A DNA stretch of 64,000 nt from Paracoccus aminophilus JCM 7686. GTDB taxonomy: Bacteria > Pseudomonadota > Alphaproteobacteria > Rhodobacterales > Rhodobacteraceae. Of the stretch, positions 46,104-55,047 are shown piece by piece. Each line of letters begins with the position of its first letter. Within the stretch, counting starts at the first letter, position 1. The stretch is from assembly GCF_000444995.1 (NCBI RefSeq), contig NC_022042.1, positions 54,165 through 118,164 of the forward strand, read 5' to 3'. The notes beneath the pieces are model-generated. The model had not been told where the DNA came from and ran no database searches. It worked only from the letters and a program-made list of their open reading frames with translations. The position numbers were made by a program, and so were the translations under genes.

Positions 46104-46940
46104 TTACGCGGTCGCGCCGGGGATCAGCCCGGCTTTCAGCTTGCGGCCAAAGCCGGTCGGCTGGGCGGTCGAGGCCGTCAGCCCGCCATCCGCCACGAGC
46201 TGCGCGCCGGTGATGAACGAGGACTGATCCGAGGCGAGAAACAGGATCGCATCGGCCAATTCCTCCGCCGTGCCGATGCGGCCAAGGGCGGTGGCATTGT
46301 TGTATTCGGCAAGCTCCTCGGCGCTGATCGTGGCCAGCATCCGCTCGGATGCGACCGGGCCGGGGCAAATTGCATTGACGCGGATGCCGTAGCGGCCTTC
46401 CTCCCAAGCCAGCGATTGCGTCAGCGAGATGATCGCGGCCTTCGACGCATTATAGGCCGCCCATTCGGGATCGCCGCGCAGCCCCGAGATCGAGGACATC
46501 GTCACGATCGAGCCCTTGCCCGCCGCGCGCATCGCCGGAATGACCGCCCGCGCCGCGACCAGCGTCGAGCGCACATTGAGCCGGTAAAGCCGGTCCCAGG
46601 TCGCGAGATCGATCTCGGAGATCAGCCCGGCGGCCGAACCGCCCGCGATATTGACCAGAGCATCGACCCGGCCCCCGGCGAGGATGATCGCATGGGTGAT
46701 CGCCGCGGTCAGCTCGTCCTCGTCCATGACATCGGCGCGCAGCGCGGTCACGTCATGGCCCTCGGCGCGCAGGCTTTCGGCCAAAGCCTCAGCCTCGGCG
46801 AGCTTCACATCCAGCGCGAAAACCTTGGCGCCTTCGCGGGCGAGCTGGCGGGTCGCGGCCGCGCCCATGCCATCCGCGCCACCAGAGACGATGACGCTTT
46901 GGCCTTCAAAGCGGCGGCCTTCAAAGCGGGTCTGTGTCAT
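46104..46940 (-). CDS. Short-chain dehydrogenase/reductase (SDR)
   Basis: 278 residues, classical SDR: cofactor motif IVSGGADGMGAAATRQLA, NIAGGSA in place of NNAG, catalytic Ser in MSSISG and YNASK (Tyr-x-x-x-Lys) followed by PGPV. An aspartate ends the second strand (LDVKLAEAE), favouring NAD over NADP. It oxidises an alcohol or reduces a ketone; with the GMC oxidase it forms a two-gene operon for alcohol/carbonyl chemistry. Confidence 0.93.
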   Translation of the reverse strand: MTQTRFEGRRFEGQSVIVSGGADGMGAAATRQLAREGAKVFALDVKLAEAEALAESLRAEGHDVTALRADVMDEDELTAAITHAIILAGGRVDALVNIAGGSAAGLISEIDLATWDRLYRLNVRSTLVAARAVIPAMRAAGKGSIVTMSSISGLRGDPEWAAYNASKAAIISLTQSLAWEEGRYGIRVNAICPGPVASERMLATISAEELAEYNNATALGRIGTAEELADAILFLASDQSSFITGAQLVADGGLTASTAQPTGFGRKLKAGLIPGATA

Positions 46941-47291
46941 GCGCTGTCCTTTCAGGATCGGCTTGGGCGCGCGGCTGCGCGCGCCCCGTGGGAAAGAGGC
47001 GCGCAGCTCTCACAACTGCGCGATCATGGGCGATTCCCCTGCGTCCGGGCGCGGTCGAGGCGCTGAAATCCGGGGCGGGAACTGGCATGGTGAGCCTCTT
47101 CGAAATAACATTCTCTCGCGCTTGCTGGAAAGAGAATGTTCTGCTATATGGAACTATATTTCATTAATTGACATGAAAGCGGCTCTCCAGCAAGGTCCGC
47201 CGTCGAACGGATCGCGATTTTTCCGCAGCCCTTTGCCCGTGATGGCCGGGCGGCACGCGATCCTTGGCGATACGAAAACTGGACCCCTGCC
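46941..47291. other. Divergent control region between SDR/GMC and GcvT-like operons
   Basis: 351 bases. Besides the IclR-type operator at 47149 it holds a perfect 10-bp inverted repeat, AACATTCTCT (47107-47116) and AGAGAATGTT (47131-47140), with a 14-base loop. The rest shows no gene. Confidence 0.5.
47149..47163. promoter_or_regulatory. IclR-type operator between SDR/GMC and GcvT-like operons
   Basis: TGGAA-ctata-TTTCA, one base short of a perfect palindrome, same half site and centre as 39189 and 44533. The position would let it serve both divergent operons. Confidence 0.6.
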
Positions 47292-48482
47292 ATGCATCAG
47301 CGACCCGATCCGCGTCATGTGACCGTCAATTTCAACTCGGTGGTCGGCACGCCGCCCTTCAGCGCCAGCCCGATCCGCGCCCGCAAGGGTCTCAAGCGCA
47401 CCGCCTTCTTCGATCTGGTCTGGGCGCGGGCTGAGAACTTCAAGCTGCACAACACCTATCTCAAGCCCGATTTCTTCACCGATCCGCTCGAGGAATATCA
47501 CGCGATCCGCGAAACGGCGGGCCTCCTGGACGTGACCGGCGAAGAGATCATCGAGATCACCGGCCCCGATGCGATCGCGCTTCTGGACGCGATCATGCCG
47601 CGCGATGTGCGCAAGATGAAGGACGGGATGTGCTATTATTCGGTGCTCTGCCACGATCATGGCGGCATCGTCGAGGATGGCATTGTCGCGAAATTCTCGG
47701 ATGAGCGGCTGTGGTGGATCGGCGGTCCGGGCAGCGCCGAGGAATGGATCTGGGCCAATGCACAGGGCCGCGACGTGAAGGTGGAAAGCTTCAACGACCG
47801 CATCCATGTCGCCTCGATCCAGGGCCCGAAATCGCGCGAGATCCTGCAAAGCGTGACCGAGGGCGATCTGGCCGCCGTCCCCTTCTACGGGCTTCTGAGC
47901 GCCAAGGTCTGCGGCGTCGATGTCGTGATCTCCCGCACCGGCTACACGGCCGAGCTGGGCTATGACATCTATGTCCCGGTGGCGCCCGCGGCGCAGTTCT
48001 TTGCCGATCTCTGGGCAGTGACCGAGGCTGCGGGCGGCAAGCTTGCGGGCTCGCGGTCCTTGGGGATCCGCCGCATCGAGGCCTCGATCCTCAATTTCGG
48101 GCAGGATTTCGACTGGCAGCACAACCCGGTCGAGGTCGGTCTGGGCTGGATGATCTCGGAAAGCAAAGCGCCCTGGCGCGCCGGCGAGGTGCTGCTTGCG
48201 GCCAAGCATCAGACGCCCAAGCGCAGCATCATCGGCCTGCGTTTCAAGGGCGAGGAAGTTCCGCTGACCGAGGATGCCGTGCTGGTTGACGGTGCGCAGA
48301 TCGGCATCGTGACCTCGGCGCTCGGCTCGCCCACGCTTGGCTATCCGATCGCGATTGCGCTGATCGAGGGCACGCTCTCCTTCGGCACCGAGGTCACGGT
48401 TCAGGCGGGCGAGAATGCGCTTCTGGCCGAGGTCGTGCCGATGCCCTTCTTCGACCCCGAGCGGAAACTCTCGAAAGGCTGA
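47292..48482 (+). CDS. GcvT-family aminomethyltransferase / tetrahydrofolate-dependent demethylase-like protein
   Basis: 396 residues. GcvT fold: RETAGLLDVTGEEIIEITGP, YYSVLCHDHGGIVEDGIVAK (the Asp in GGIVED is at the folate-binding position), SIQGPKSREIL, SRTGYTAELGYDIYVP and a C-terminal barrel (GLRFKGEEVPL). Relatives move a methyl or methylene group from a substrate to tetrahydrofolate: glycine cleavage T protein, DMSP demethylase and aryl demethylases. No glycine-cleavage H or P gene is near, so a demethylase role on a methylated substrate is more likely. First gene of an operon with the LrgA/LrgB pair. Confidence 0.9.
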   Translation: MHQRPDPRHVTVNFNSVVGTPPFSASPIRARKGLKRTAFFDLVWARAENFKLHNTYLKPDFFTDPLEEYHAIRETAGLLDVTGEEIIEITGPDAIALLDAIMPRDVRKMKDGMCYYSVLCHDHGGIVEDGIVAKFSDERLWWIGGPGSAEEWIWANAQGRDVKVESFNDRIHVASIQGPKSREILQSVTEGDLAAVPFYGLLSAKVCGVDVVISRTGYTAELGYDIYVPVAPAAQFFADLWAVTEAAGGKLAGSRSLGIRRIEASILNFGQDFDWQHNPVEVGLGWMISESKAPWRAGEVLLAAKHQTPKRSIIGLRFKGEEVPLTEDAVLVDGAQIGIVTSALGSPTLGYPIAIALIEGTLSFGTEVTVQAGENALLAEVVPMPFFDPERKLSKG

Positions 48483-48491
48483 GGCGACACG

Positions 48492-48848
48492 ATGCGCAGC
48501 CTGATTGCGCGCTATCTGCCCGGCGCGGCGCTGATCCTTGCCGCCTGGGCCTTGGGCAATTGGCTGACCGCGTTCGCCGGTCTGCCGATCCCGCCTGCGG
48601 TGACGGGGATGGCGCTTCTGTTTCTCGCCTTCCTCGCGCGGCCAGCCTTGGCCGAGCACGCCCGCGCGCCGGGCGATCTCTTGCTGCGCAATCTGCCGCT
48701 CTTTCTTTATCCGGCGGCGGTGGGCTTTCTCAGCCTGCCGCATTTCGCCGCGCTCGATCTCGTCAAGCTCGGCCTTGCGATCTTCGGCTCGCTGGCGTTT
48801 GCCATGATCATCTGCGCGCGGGTCTTTCGCGGGATACGGCTGAAATGA
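48492..48848 (+). CDS. LrgA/CidA-family membrane protein
   Basis: 118 residues with four membrane spans and the family stretch GLPIPPAVTGMALLFLAFL, then RNLPLFLYPAAVGF. CidA/LrgA proteins were first seen as holin-like regulators of murein hydrolases, but the plant LrgAB fusion PLGG1 is a glycolate/glycerate carrier. Nine bases after the GcvT-like gene, so a carrier for a pathway metabolite is plausible. Confidence 0.87.
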   Translation: MRSLIARYLPGAALILAAWALGNWLTAFAGLPIPPAVTGMALLFLAFLARPALAEHARAPGDLLLRNLPLFLYPAAVGFLSLPHFAALDLVKLGLAIFGSLAFAMIICARVFRGIRLK

Positions 48849-49534
48849 GCGGGCCCGCGCTGTTCTGGCTGGGCCTGACCTTGGCGATCTGGCCGCCCTG
48901 CCTGTGGCTGGCGCGTCGCTTGAAGCCCGCGCCGCTCGACAATCCGCTGGTGCTCGCGGCGGTCGCGATCTGCCTTGCCTTGGGGTTCAGCGGCACCGCC
49001 CCCGGCGACTATCTGGCGGCGGTTCAGCCGGTCACGCTGTTCATCTCGATAGCCACCGTCGCGCTCGCCTTGCCGCTGTGGCATCAGCGCCGCCTGATTG
49101 CCCGCAATGGTCGGGCGATGTTCGTGGCCTCTCTGATCGCGAGCCTCACCGGTATTCTCGGCGCGATCGGCGCAGGCTGGGCCTTGGGCCTATCGCCCGA
49201 AGTGCTCGCCAGCATCGGCCCCAAAGCGACGACGCTGGCCGTGGCCCTGCCGCTCTCGCAGATGACCGGAGGCTGGGACAGTCTGGCGATGGCGGCGGTC
49301 ATGTGCAACGGCGTCGGCGGCATCCTGATCTCGGACGGGATCTGGCGGCTCTTCGGGCGTGGACTTGGCCCCGAGGATCGCGGTTTCGCGCTTGGCACGA
49401 CCTCCCATGCCATGGGGATTGCACGCACGCTGGCGGTCTCACCCGAGATCGTCTCGCTCGCGAGCTGCGGGATGCTGCTCTCGGCGCTGATGACCGTGCT
49501 GATCTATGGCGCTGCGCTGAGCCTATTCGGTTGA
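48845..49534 (+). CDS. LrgB/CidB-family membrane protein
   Basis: 229 residues with about seven spans and the LrgB hallmarks: SIGPKATTLAVALPLSQM, GGILISDGIW and GTTSHAMGIARTLAVSPE. It forms a pair with the LrgA-like protein; the ATG overlaps its stop (48845-48848). Ends 12 bases inside the tail of the convergent flavoenzyme gene. Confidence 0.9.
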   Translation: MSGPALFWLGLTLAIWPPCLWLARRLKPAPLDNPLVLAAVAICLALGFSGTAPGDYLAAVQPVTLFISIATVALALPLWHQRRLIARNGRAMFVASLIASLTGILGAIGAGWALGLSPEVLASIGPKATTLAVALPLSQMTGGWDSLAMAAVMCNGVGGILISDGIWRLFGRGLGPEDRGFALGTTSHAMGIARTLAVSPEIVSLASCGMLLSALMTVLIYGAALSLFG

Positions 49535-50668
49535 TCGCAAAGCATCCCGGCCAAAGCGAAAGGCCTCAATCGGCTGGGCGGTCTCGCCGGTGCAGGCCAG
49601 ATCAGCGAGCGTGCGGCCAATGACGCTCGCGAATTTCATCGCGTGATTGGCGCCGACCACGCAGAAGACCCCGGGATGACCGGGCAGGCTGTCCAGCACG
49701 AAATCGGTATCGGGCGTATGGGTCAGGATGCAGGTCTTGGAGTAAAGCAGAGGCCCGGCGGCCTGTGGGATATGACGCTCGAGAAAGCCGCGCAACTGCG
49801 CCTCATTCTCGGGATCAGGCGTGAAGCTGCGCGTCTCGGCGGTGGTCGGCACAAAGCGGTCGCGGGCGATTTTCACGCCATTGGCGCCATAAATCGGGAA
49901 GCCGTAATAATTGTCGTGGATCATCCAGATCCAGACCGGGAAGCGCTCCGGCGTGAAGGGCGCGGCGTCGAGCGGCGTGACGTAGCTGACCTGTTCCTGC
50001 GTCACGACCAAGGGCAGGCTGAGGCCGAAATGCGCAAGCAGCCGGTTCGTCCACGGCCCCGCCGCGAGGATGAGCTTTTCGCCCTCATAGATCTGACCGC
50101 CCGCGCGGACCTCATAGCCGCCATTGATCTGGCGGATCGCCTCGACCGGGGCGTTGTCGCGCAGAACCGCGCCTTGCCGCGCGGCGAGACGGCGATGGGC
50201 GGCATTGGCTTTCGAGGCGGCAAGCAGACCGCCATCGGGCTGCCAGACCGCATGGATGCTGTCGTCAAAGCGGAATTGCGGAAAGCGACGCGAGACCTCG
50301 GCGGCGCTCAGCCGCTCGAACGGGACATCGCAGGCCGCCATCGCCGAATTGAAGGCGGTCTCGTCGAGCGTGGTGACTTCTGGCCAGAAGTTCAGCTCGC
50401 CGGTCTTCACGACCAGCTCTTCGCCCGCATGGGCCTCGACCTCGGCCCATGTGTCATAGGCGGCCTGCGCATAGCGGACATAATCGACCGTGTGATAGGT
50501 CTTGCGGATGATGCGTGAGTGATCCTCGGATTCGCCGCGCGCATGGCCCAGCTCGAACTGTTCAAGCGCCAGCACATCGCCGCCATCGCGCTGTGAAAGC
50601 CAGTAGGCTGCGGCGCTGCCGAGGCCTCCGAGGCCGATGACGATATGGCGGAAACTGGTCTTGCCCAT
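49523..50668 (-). CDS. Monomeric sarcosine oxidase family flavoenzyme (MSOX/MTOX-like)
   Basis: 381 residues. FAD-binding start HIVIGLGGLGSAAAYWLSQR. The cysteine that covalently binds FAD in MSOX is in place (KTCILTHTPD, Cys313), as are the O2-activating lysine (GVKIA, Lys266) and the late lysine (NHAMKFAS, Lys345). The active-site histidine four residues after Lys266 is an aspartate (KIARD), and the substrate-loop reads SEDHSRIIR rather than the usual SHGDTRIIR. So this is a genuine MSOX-fold amine oxidase releasing formaldehyde from an N-methyl amine, but the substrate may not be sarcosine itself. Confidence 0.9.
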   Translation of the reverse strand: MGKTSFRHIVIGLGGLGSAAAYWLSQRDGGDVLALEQFELGHARGESEDHSRIIRKTYHTVDYVRYAQAAYDTWAEVEAHAGEELVVKTGELNFWPEVTTLDETAFNSAMAACDVPFERLSAAEVSRRFPQFRFDDSIHAVWQPDGGLLAASKANAAHRRLAARQGAVLRDNAPVEAIRQINGGYEVRAGGQIYEGEKLILAAGPWTNRLLAHFGLSLPLVVTQEQVSYVTPLDAAPFTPERFPVWIWMIHDNYYGFPIYGANGVKIARDRFVPTTAETRSFTPDPENEAQLRGFLERHIPQAAGPLLYSKTCILTHTPDTDFVLDSLPGHPGVFCVVGANHAMKFASVIGRTLADLACTGETAQPIEAFRFGRDALRSTE

Positions 50669-50975
50669 CTTTGCCCTCTGGGTGAATCACCCCGTAAGTT
50701 CTGCAATCAGGAACATGTGTTCGCAATTCGGAATATTTGCGCCCCATGCCCGCGTTCCCGTGCAGAACCGCCTTCGCGAAAGCCCCGTGCTGAAAACCGG
50801 GGTAGCCGGAGAAGATTGCCCCCCGGATCGGGCGAAAAAAGCAATGCGGCGGCTCTGCCATCCCGAGTAATTGTATCGTATTATGGGACCAAGTTCCGAC
50901 ATCTGGGACAACGGCGAGAGATCGCCCTGCGATATTCCCGCGCCCCGGCGCGATGACAGGAGGCACGTTCAGCCC
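50669..50975. promoter_or_regulatory. Divergent control region between the MSOX-like and HyuA genes
   Basis: 307 bases. A weak IclR-like box TGGGACCAAGTTCCG lies at 50884-50898 (about 10 of 15 matches to the strong sites). AGGAGG occurs before the HyuA start. No other gene seen. Confidence 0.4.
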
Positions 50976-53018
50976 ATGACAGCACCGCAAGCACGCTACC
51001 GGCTTGGCGTGGATATCGGCGGCACATTTACCGATGTGCTGCTGTTTGAGGAAGGGACCGGCGCACTGACCGCGCTCAAAGTCCCGTCAAACCGTCAGGA
51101 CCCCGAAGAGGCGATCATCTCGGGCCTGACCACCTTGCGCGACCGTCACGGCGTCGCGCCCGAGGCGATCGGCTATTTCTCGCATGGCACCACCCTTGGC
51201 GTGAACACGCTGCTGGAGCGCGACGGCGCCGAGGTCGGCCTTCTGGTCACCGAAGGTTTTCGCGACCTGCTGGAATTGCGCCGCCTGCGCCTGCCGCAAG
51301 CCAACAACCTCTACGCGCCGCGCCCGCAGGCTTTGGTTCCGCGCCGTCGCGTCGCCGAGATCCGCGAGCGCATCGGCCATGACGGCGTCATCATCCGCGA
51401 GATCGAGCGGGCCGATGTCGTCGAAAAGGCACGCGGCCTGATCGAACAGGGCGCCGACAATATCGCGATCTGCTTCCTGCATGCCTATCGCCACGAGGAC
51501 CACGAGCGTAAGGCCAAGGCCTGGATCCTCGAAGAATTCCCCGACGCCTATGTCATCACCTCGGCCGAGCTTTGGCCGCAGCAGCGCGAATATGAGCGCG
51601 GGCTGATCAGCGTTATCAACGGCTATATCGGCGCGCGGATGCGGCGCTATTTCGCGACGCTCCAGTCGAAAACCGCCCAGCTTGGCCTGACCACGCGGAT
51701 CTTCTCGACCAAGTCGAATGGCGGGGTCATGGGTCTGGATGCGGCGGGTGATCGTCCGGTCGAGACGCTGCTGTCGGGTCCGGCCTCGGGCGTGATCGGC
51801 GCGGGCTTTGTCGGTCGGCTGATCGGCGACGACAAGATCCTGACACTCGATATGGGGGGAACCTCGGTCGATATGGCGGTGATCGACGGCGAAGTGCCCT
51901 ATTCGAACGAAAACACCGTGGGCGATTTCCCGGTGCTGCTGCCCGCGGTCGATGTCTCGGCGATTGGCGCTGGCGGCGGCTCGGTCGCCTGGCTTGATGC
52001 CGAGGGCGTGTTGAAGGTCGGGCCGCGCTCGGCGGGCGCGCGTCCGGGTCCGGCCTGCTATGGGCGCGGCGGCGTCGAGCCGACGGTCACGGATGCCTAT
52101 GCCGCGCTTGGCATTATGACCTCGATCCTTGGCGGCGAGATGGAGCTGCACATCGACAAGGCCCGCGTTGCTTTGGCGACGCTTGGCGACCGTCTTGGTC
52201 TGAGCGTCGAGGAAACCGCCGATGCGATCTTGCAGGTCGCGACCGCGAATATCTATGCCGAAACCGTGCCGCAATTGGCCCGTCGCGGCGTCGATGCGCA
52301 TGATTTCTCGCTGCTCTCTTATGGCGCGGCGGGGCCGACCCATTCCTTCCTGCTCGCGCGCGAATTGAACCTGCGCCGCGTGATCGTGCCGCCGATGCCA
52401 GGGCTTTTGTGCGCGCTTGGCTGCCTTGTCGCCGATCTGCGCGCCGATTTCGTGCGCAGTCTTTGGCATGACAGCCGCGATCTGACGGATGCGCAGCTCA
52501 ATGCGACCTATGACCAGCTGCAGCAAGATGCGACGGCTTGGCTCGATGCCCAGCAGGTCGAGGTCGCCGAGACCCGCATCATCCGCTCGGCCGATATCTG
52601 CTATCACGGCCAGTCCTTCGAGCTGAATGTGATCTTCCCCGATGGCCCGATCAGCCGCGAGCAGATCGAGACGCTGTTCCATGACCGCTATGCGCAGGTC
52701 TATGGCTATGCCGATCGCTCGAGCCCGATCCGCGTGCTCGAAGCGCGGCTTCAGATCATCGGCCAGACGCCGAAGCCCGATTTCACCGACATCCGCCCCT
52801 TCTCGCCGACCGCGCGCAAGGATGTGACCGAGCGGCGGCTTTACGAAAACGGCCAGGACGGCGTGGCGAAGGTCTATCAGCGCGCCGCGCTCGAGCCCGG
52901 CTTCACCTTCGAAGGCCCCGCCGTCATCGAGCAATACGACACCACGATCTATCTGCCCGCCGGTTTCCGCGCAGAGATCGACCCTTGGTTCAACCTGATC
53001 GGAGAACGCCTGTCATGA
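50976..53018 (+). CDS. hyuA: ATP-dependent hydantoinase / oxoprolinase family subunit A
   Basis: 680 residues. Actin-like ATPase fold: RLGVDIGGTFTDVLLFEE near the start, GYFSHGTTLGVNTLLER, TLDMGGTSVDMAVIDGE, IGAGGGSVAWLD, ARPGPACYGRGG and CYHGQSFELNV late. Known members (N-methylhydantoinase, 5-oxoprolinase, caprolactamase, acetone carboxylase subunits) use ATP to open a lactam or activate a ketone together with subunit B. ATG 50976 begins the conserved part, with AGGAGG upstream. The stop overlaps the HyuB start (ATGA at 53015). Confidence 0.93.
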   Translation: MTAPQARYRLGVDIGGTFTDVLLFEEGTGALTALKVPSNRQDPEEAIISGLTTLRDRHGVAPEAIGYFSHGTTLGVNTLLERDGAEVGLLVTEGFRDLLELRRLRLPQANNLYAPRPQALVPRRRVAEIRERIGHDGVIIREIERADVVEKARGLIEQGADNIAICFLHAYRHEDHERKAKAWILEEFPDAYVITSAELWPQQREYERGLISVINGYIGARMRRYFATLQSKTAQLGLTTRIFSTKSNGGVMGLDAAGDRPVETLLSGPASGVIGAGFVGRLIGDDKILTLDMGGTSVDMAVIDGEVPYSNENTVGDFPVLLPAVDVSAIGAGGGSVAWLDAEGVLKVGPRSAGARPGPACYGRGGVEPTVTDAYAALGIMTSILGGEMELHIDKARVALATLGDRLGLSVEETADAILQVATANIYAETVPQLARRGVDAHDFSLLSYGAAGPTHSFLLARELNLRRVIVPPMPGLLCALGCLVADLRADFVRSLWHDSRDLTDAQLNATYDQLQQDATAWLDAQQVEVAETRIIRSADICYHGQSFELNVIFPDGPISREQIETLFHDRYAQVYGYADRSSPIRVLEARLQIIGQTPKPDFTDIRPFSPTARKDVTERRLYENGQDGVAKVYQRAALEPGFTFEGPAVIEQYDTTIYLPAGFRAEIDPWFNLIGERLS

Positions 53019-55036
53019 TCGCGGACAAGATCGGCCTTGAAATCATGTCCAATCGCTTTCAGGCGATTGTCGATGAAATGGCGCAAGCCCTGTTTCGCAC
53101 CGCTCATACGGTCTTCATCAAGGAGACGCAGGATTACGGCGCGGCTTTGGTCTCGACCTCGGGCGAGGTCTTTGCCGCCTCGCGCCGCTATGGCGTCTTG
53201 ATGATGATCGGCAAGCCCATGGATGACGCGATCCGCGCCATGGGCGAGGATGTGCGCGAAGGTGATATCTTCATCACCAACGATCCCGAAGCGACGCGCG
53301 GCATGGCCACGCATCTGTCGGATGTCTATCTCTGGGCGCCGATTTTCCATGCGGGCAAGGTCGTGTGCTACGTCTGGAGCTTCGTGCATATGACCGATGT
53401 TGGCGGCCGGGTCTCTGGCTCGATCGCGCCGTCGAGCTATGAGCTGGTGCAAGAAGGCATTCGGGTTCCGCCGCAAAAGCTCTTCCGCGAGGGGGTTCTG
53501 GACGAGACCTTCCTGAAAATGTTCCTCGCCAATACCCGCACCGGCGAGCAGAACTGGGGCGATATGAAGGCCTGTATCGCCGCGCTGACCACCGGCCAGC
53601 GCCGTCTGGCCGAGCTGATCTCGCGCTTTGATGCGTCAACGGTCTCGCGCTCGATCGACGATGTGCTGAGCTATGCCGAGGCGCAGGCGCGCCGCATTAT
53701 CTCGACCGTGCCGGAAGGCGTCTACCGCTTCGAGGATTTCATCGAGGGCGATATGGCGGGCCTTGGTCTTTTGCGCGTGGCGCTGAAGCTGACGGTCACG
53801 AATGGCGAATTCCACATGGATTTCACCGGCACCGCCCCCGAGGTCCGCGCGGCGCTGAACCTGCCGAGCTTTTCCAAAGACGGCCATTGGATGCTGGTCA
53901 CCGGCGTCGTCAACTGGCTTTGCACCCGCGATCCGAACATTGCCTATAACGCCGGTCTGGTGCGCCCGCTGAAGATCTCGATCCCCAAGGGCACGATCAT
54001 CAACCCGGAATCGGGCGCGGCTTACGGCGCGCGCTATTCAACCTCGCATAAGGTCTGTGACGTCATCATCGGCGCTTTGGCGCAGGCGGTGCCGGACCAG
54101 TTGCCCGCGACCGATTCCGGTCAGGGCGGCATTCTGATGGTCGCGACCCCCGATCCCAAAACCTCGGAGACGCGGGTTTCGGTCGTGCAGCCGGTCGTCG
54201 GCGGCTCGGGCGGGCGGCCGATGGCGGATGGCGTGGACGGGACGATGGTCATCCTGAACTTCCTCAAGAACGTCCCGACCGAGCTTCTGGAACGCGAGAT
54301 GCCCGATATCCTCATCCGCCGCTATGGGCTGCGCGAGGATTCGGGCGGGGCGGGGAAATATCGAGGCGGCACCGGCTCGGTCATCGAGTTTGAAACCCAT
54401 GCGCCGTTCTCGACCGTGACCGCGCGCAACCTTGAGCGCTACATCTTCCCGCCAGCCGGTCGGCAAGGCGGCGAGCCGGGAACCACCGGCTATACGCTTT
54501 TGAACCCCGGCACCGAGGCGGAACAGGATATCGGCAAGATCGACATTCTTCATGTCGGCATCGGCGATATCATCCGCATGGGCACGCAGGGCGGCGGCGG
54601 CTATGGCGACCCGCTTGAGCGGCCGGCCAAGCAGGTTCAGTCCGATGTGCTGGATGGCTATGTCTCGGTCGAGACGGCGGCGCGGTCCTATGGCGTGGTG
54701 ATCGGCGCGGAGGGCGCGCTCGACGAGGTCGCGACCGAGGCGCGCCGGGCCGAATTGCGCGCGGAGCGGGGCGATGCGCCCCTCAAGCCCATCGACTTCG
54801 GCCCGGCGCGGGAGGCCTATAACCAGCTCTGGCCAAGCGCGCTGCATGACGCGATCAGCGAGATCCTTGCGCCTTTGCCGCGCGTCCAGCGCCAGACCGG
54901 CCATCAGGCGCTTTACGCCGAAATCGGCCAGCGGCTGGAAGCAGGCACCAAGGTCGCGCCCGAGGATGTGCCCGCAATCTATGCCGAATTGCGCGCGGGC
55001 AAGCTCAACGCCCGCCGCATGGCGCGGCCATTGTAA
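53015..55036 (+). CDS. hyuB: ATP-dependent hydantoinase / oxoprolinase family subunit B
   Basis: 673 residues. Typical HyuB features: VDEMAQALFRTAHTVFIKE, a stretch FITNDPEATRGMATHLSD with the expected metal-binding His/Asp residues, RVSGSIAPSSYELVQEGIR, DFTGTAPEVRAALNLP and a C-terminal glycine-rich part (GTQGGGGYGDP). Somewhat longer than the usual 520-580 residues because of a C-terminal extension from about 575. It forms the catalytic complex with HyuA. Substrate open: hydantoin-like ring, oxoproline or another lactam. Confidence 0.93.
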   Translation: MIADKIGLEIMSNRFQAIVDEMAQALFRTAHTVFIKETQDYGAALVSTSGEVFAASRRYGVLMMIGKPMDDAIRAMGEDVREGDIFITNDPEATRGMATHLSDVYLWAPIFHAGKVVCYVWSFVHMTDVGGRVSGSIAPSSYELVQEGIRVPPQKLFREGVLDETFLKMFLANTRTGEQNWGDMKACIAALTTGQRRLAELISRFDASTVSRSIDDVLSYAEAQARRIISTVPEGVYRFEDFIEGDMAGLGLLRVALKLTVTNGEFHMDFTGTAPEVRAALNLPSFSKDGHWMLVTGVVNWLCTRDPNIAYNAGLVRPLKISIPKGTIINPESGAAYGARYSTSHKVCDVIIGALAQAVPDQLPATDSGQGGILMVATPDPKTSETRVSVVQPVVGGSGGRPMADGVDGTMVILNFLKNVPTELLEREMPDILIRRYGLREDSGGAGKYRGGTGSVIEFETHAPFSTVTARNLERYIFPPAGRQGGEPGTTGYTLLNPGTEAEQDIGKIDILHVGIGDIIRMGTQGGGGYGDPLERPAKQVQSDVLDGYVSVETAARSYGVVIGAEGALDEVATEARRAELRAERGDAPLKPIDFGPAREAYNQLWPSALHDAISEILAPLPRVQRQTGHQALYAEIGQRLEAGTKVAPEDVPAIYAELRAGKLNARRMARPL

Positions 55037-55047
55037 GCGAGGGGCAG

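Noticed and set aside
44532..47066. An 844-codon open frame on the plus strand opposite the GMC and SDR genes
   Set aside because: It is antisense to two genes with clear family motifs. High-GC codon bias leaves long antisense frames open; composition is Arg/Gly/Ala-rich without domain motifs.
51087..52934. A 615-codon minus-strand frame opposite hyuA
   Set aside because: Shadow of hyuA, whose motifs (DIGGTFTDV, TLDMGGTSVD) are beyond doubt; the antisense protein has no recognisable features.
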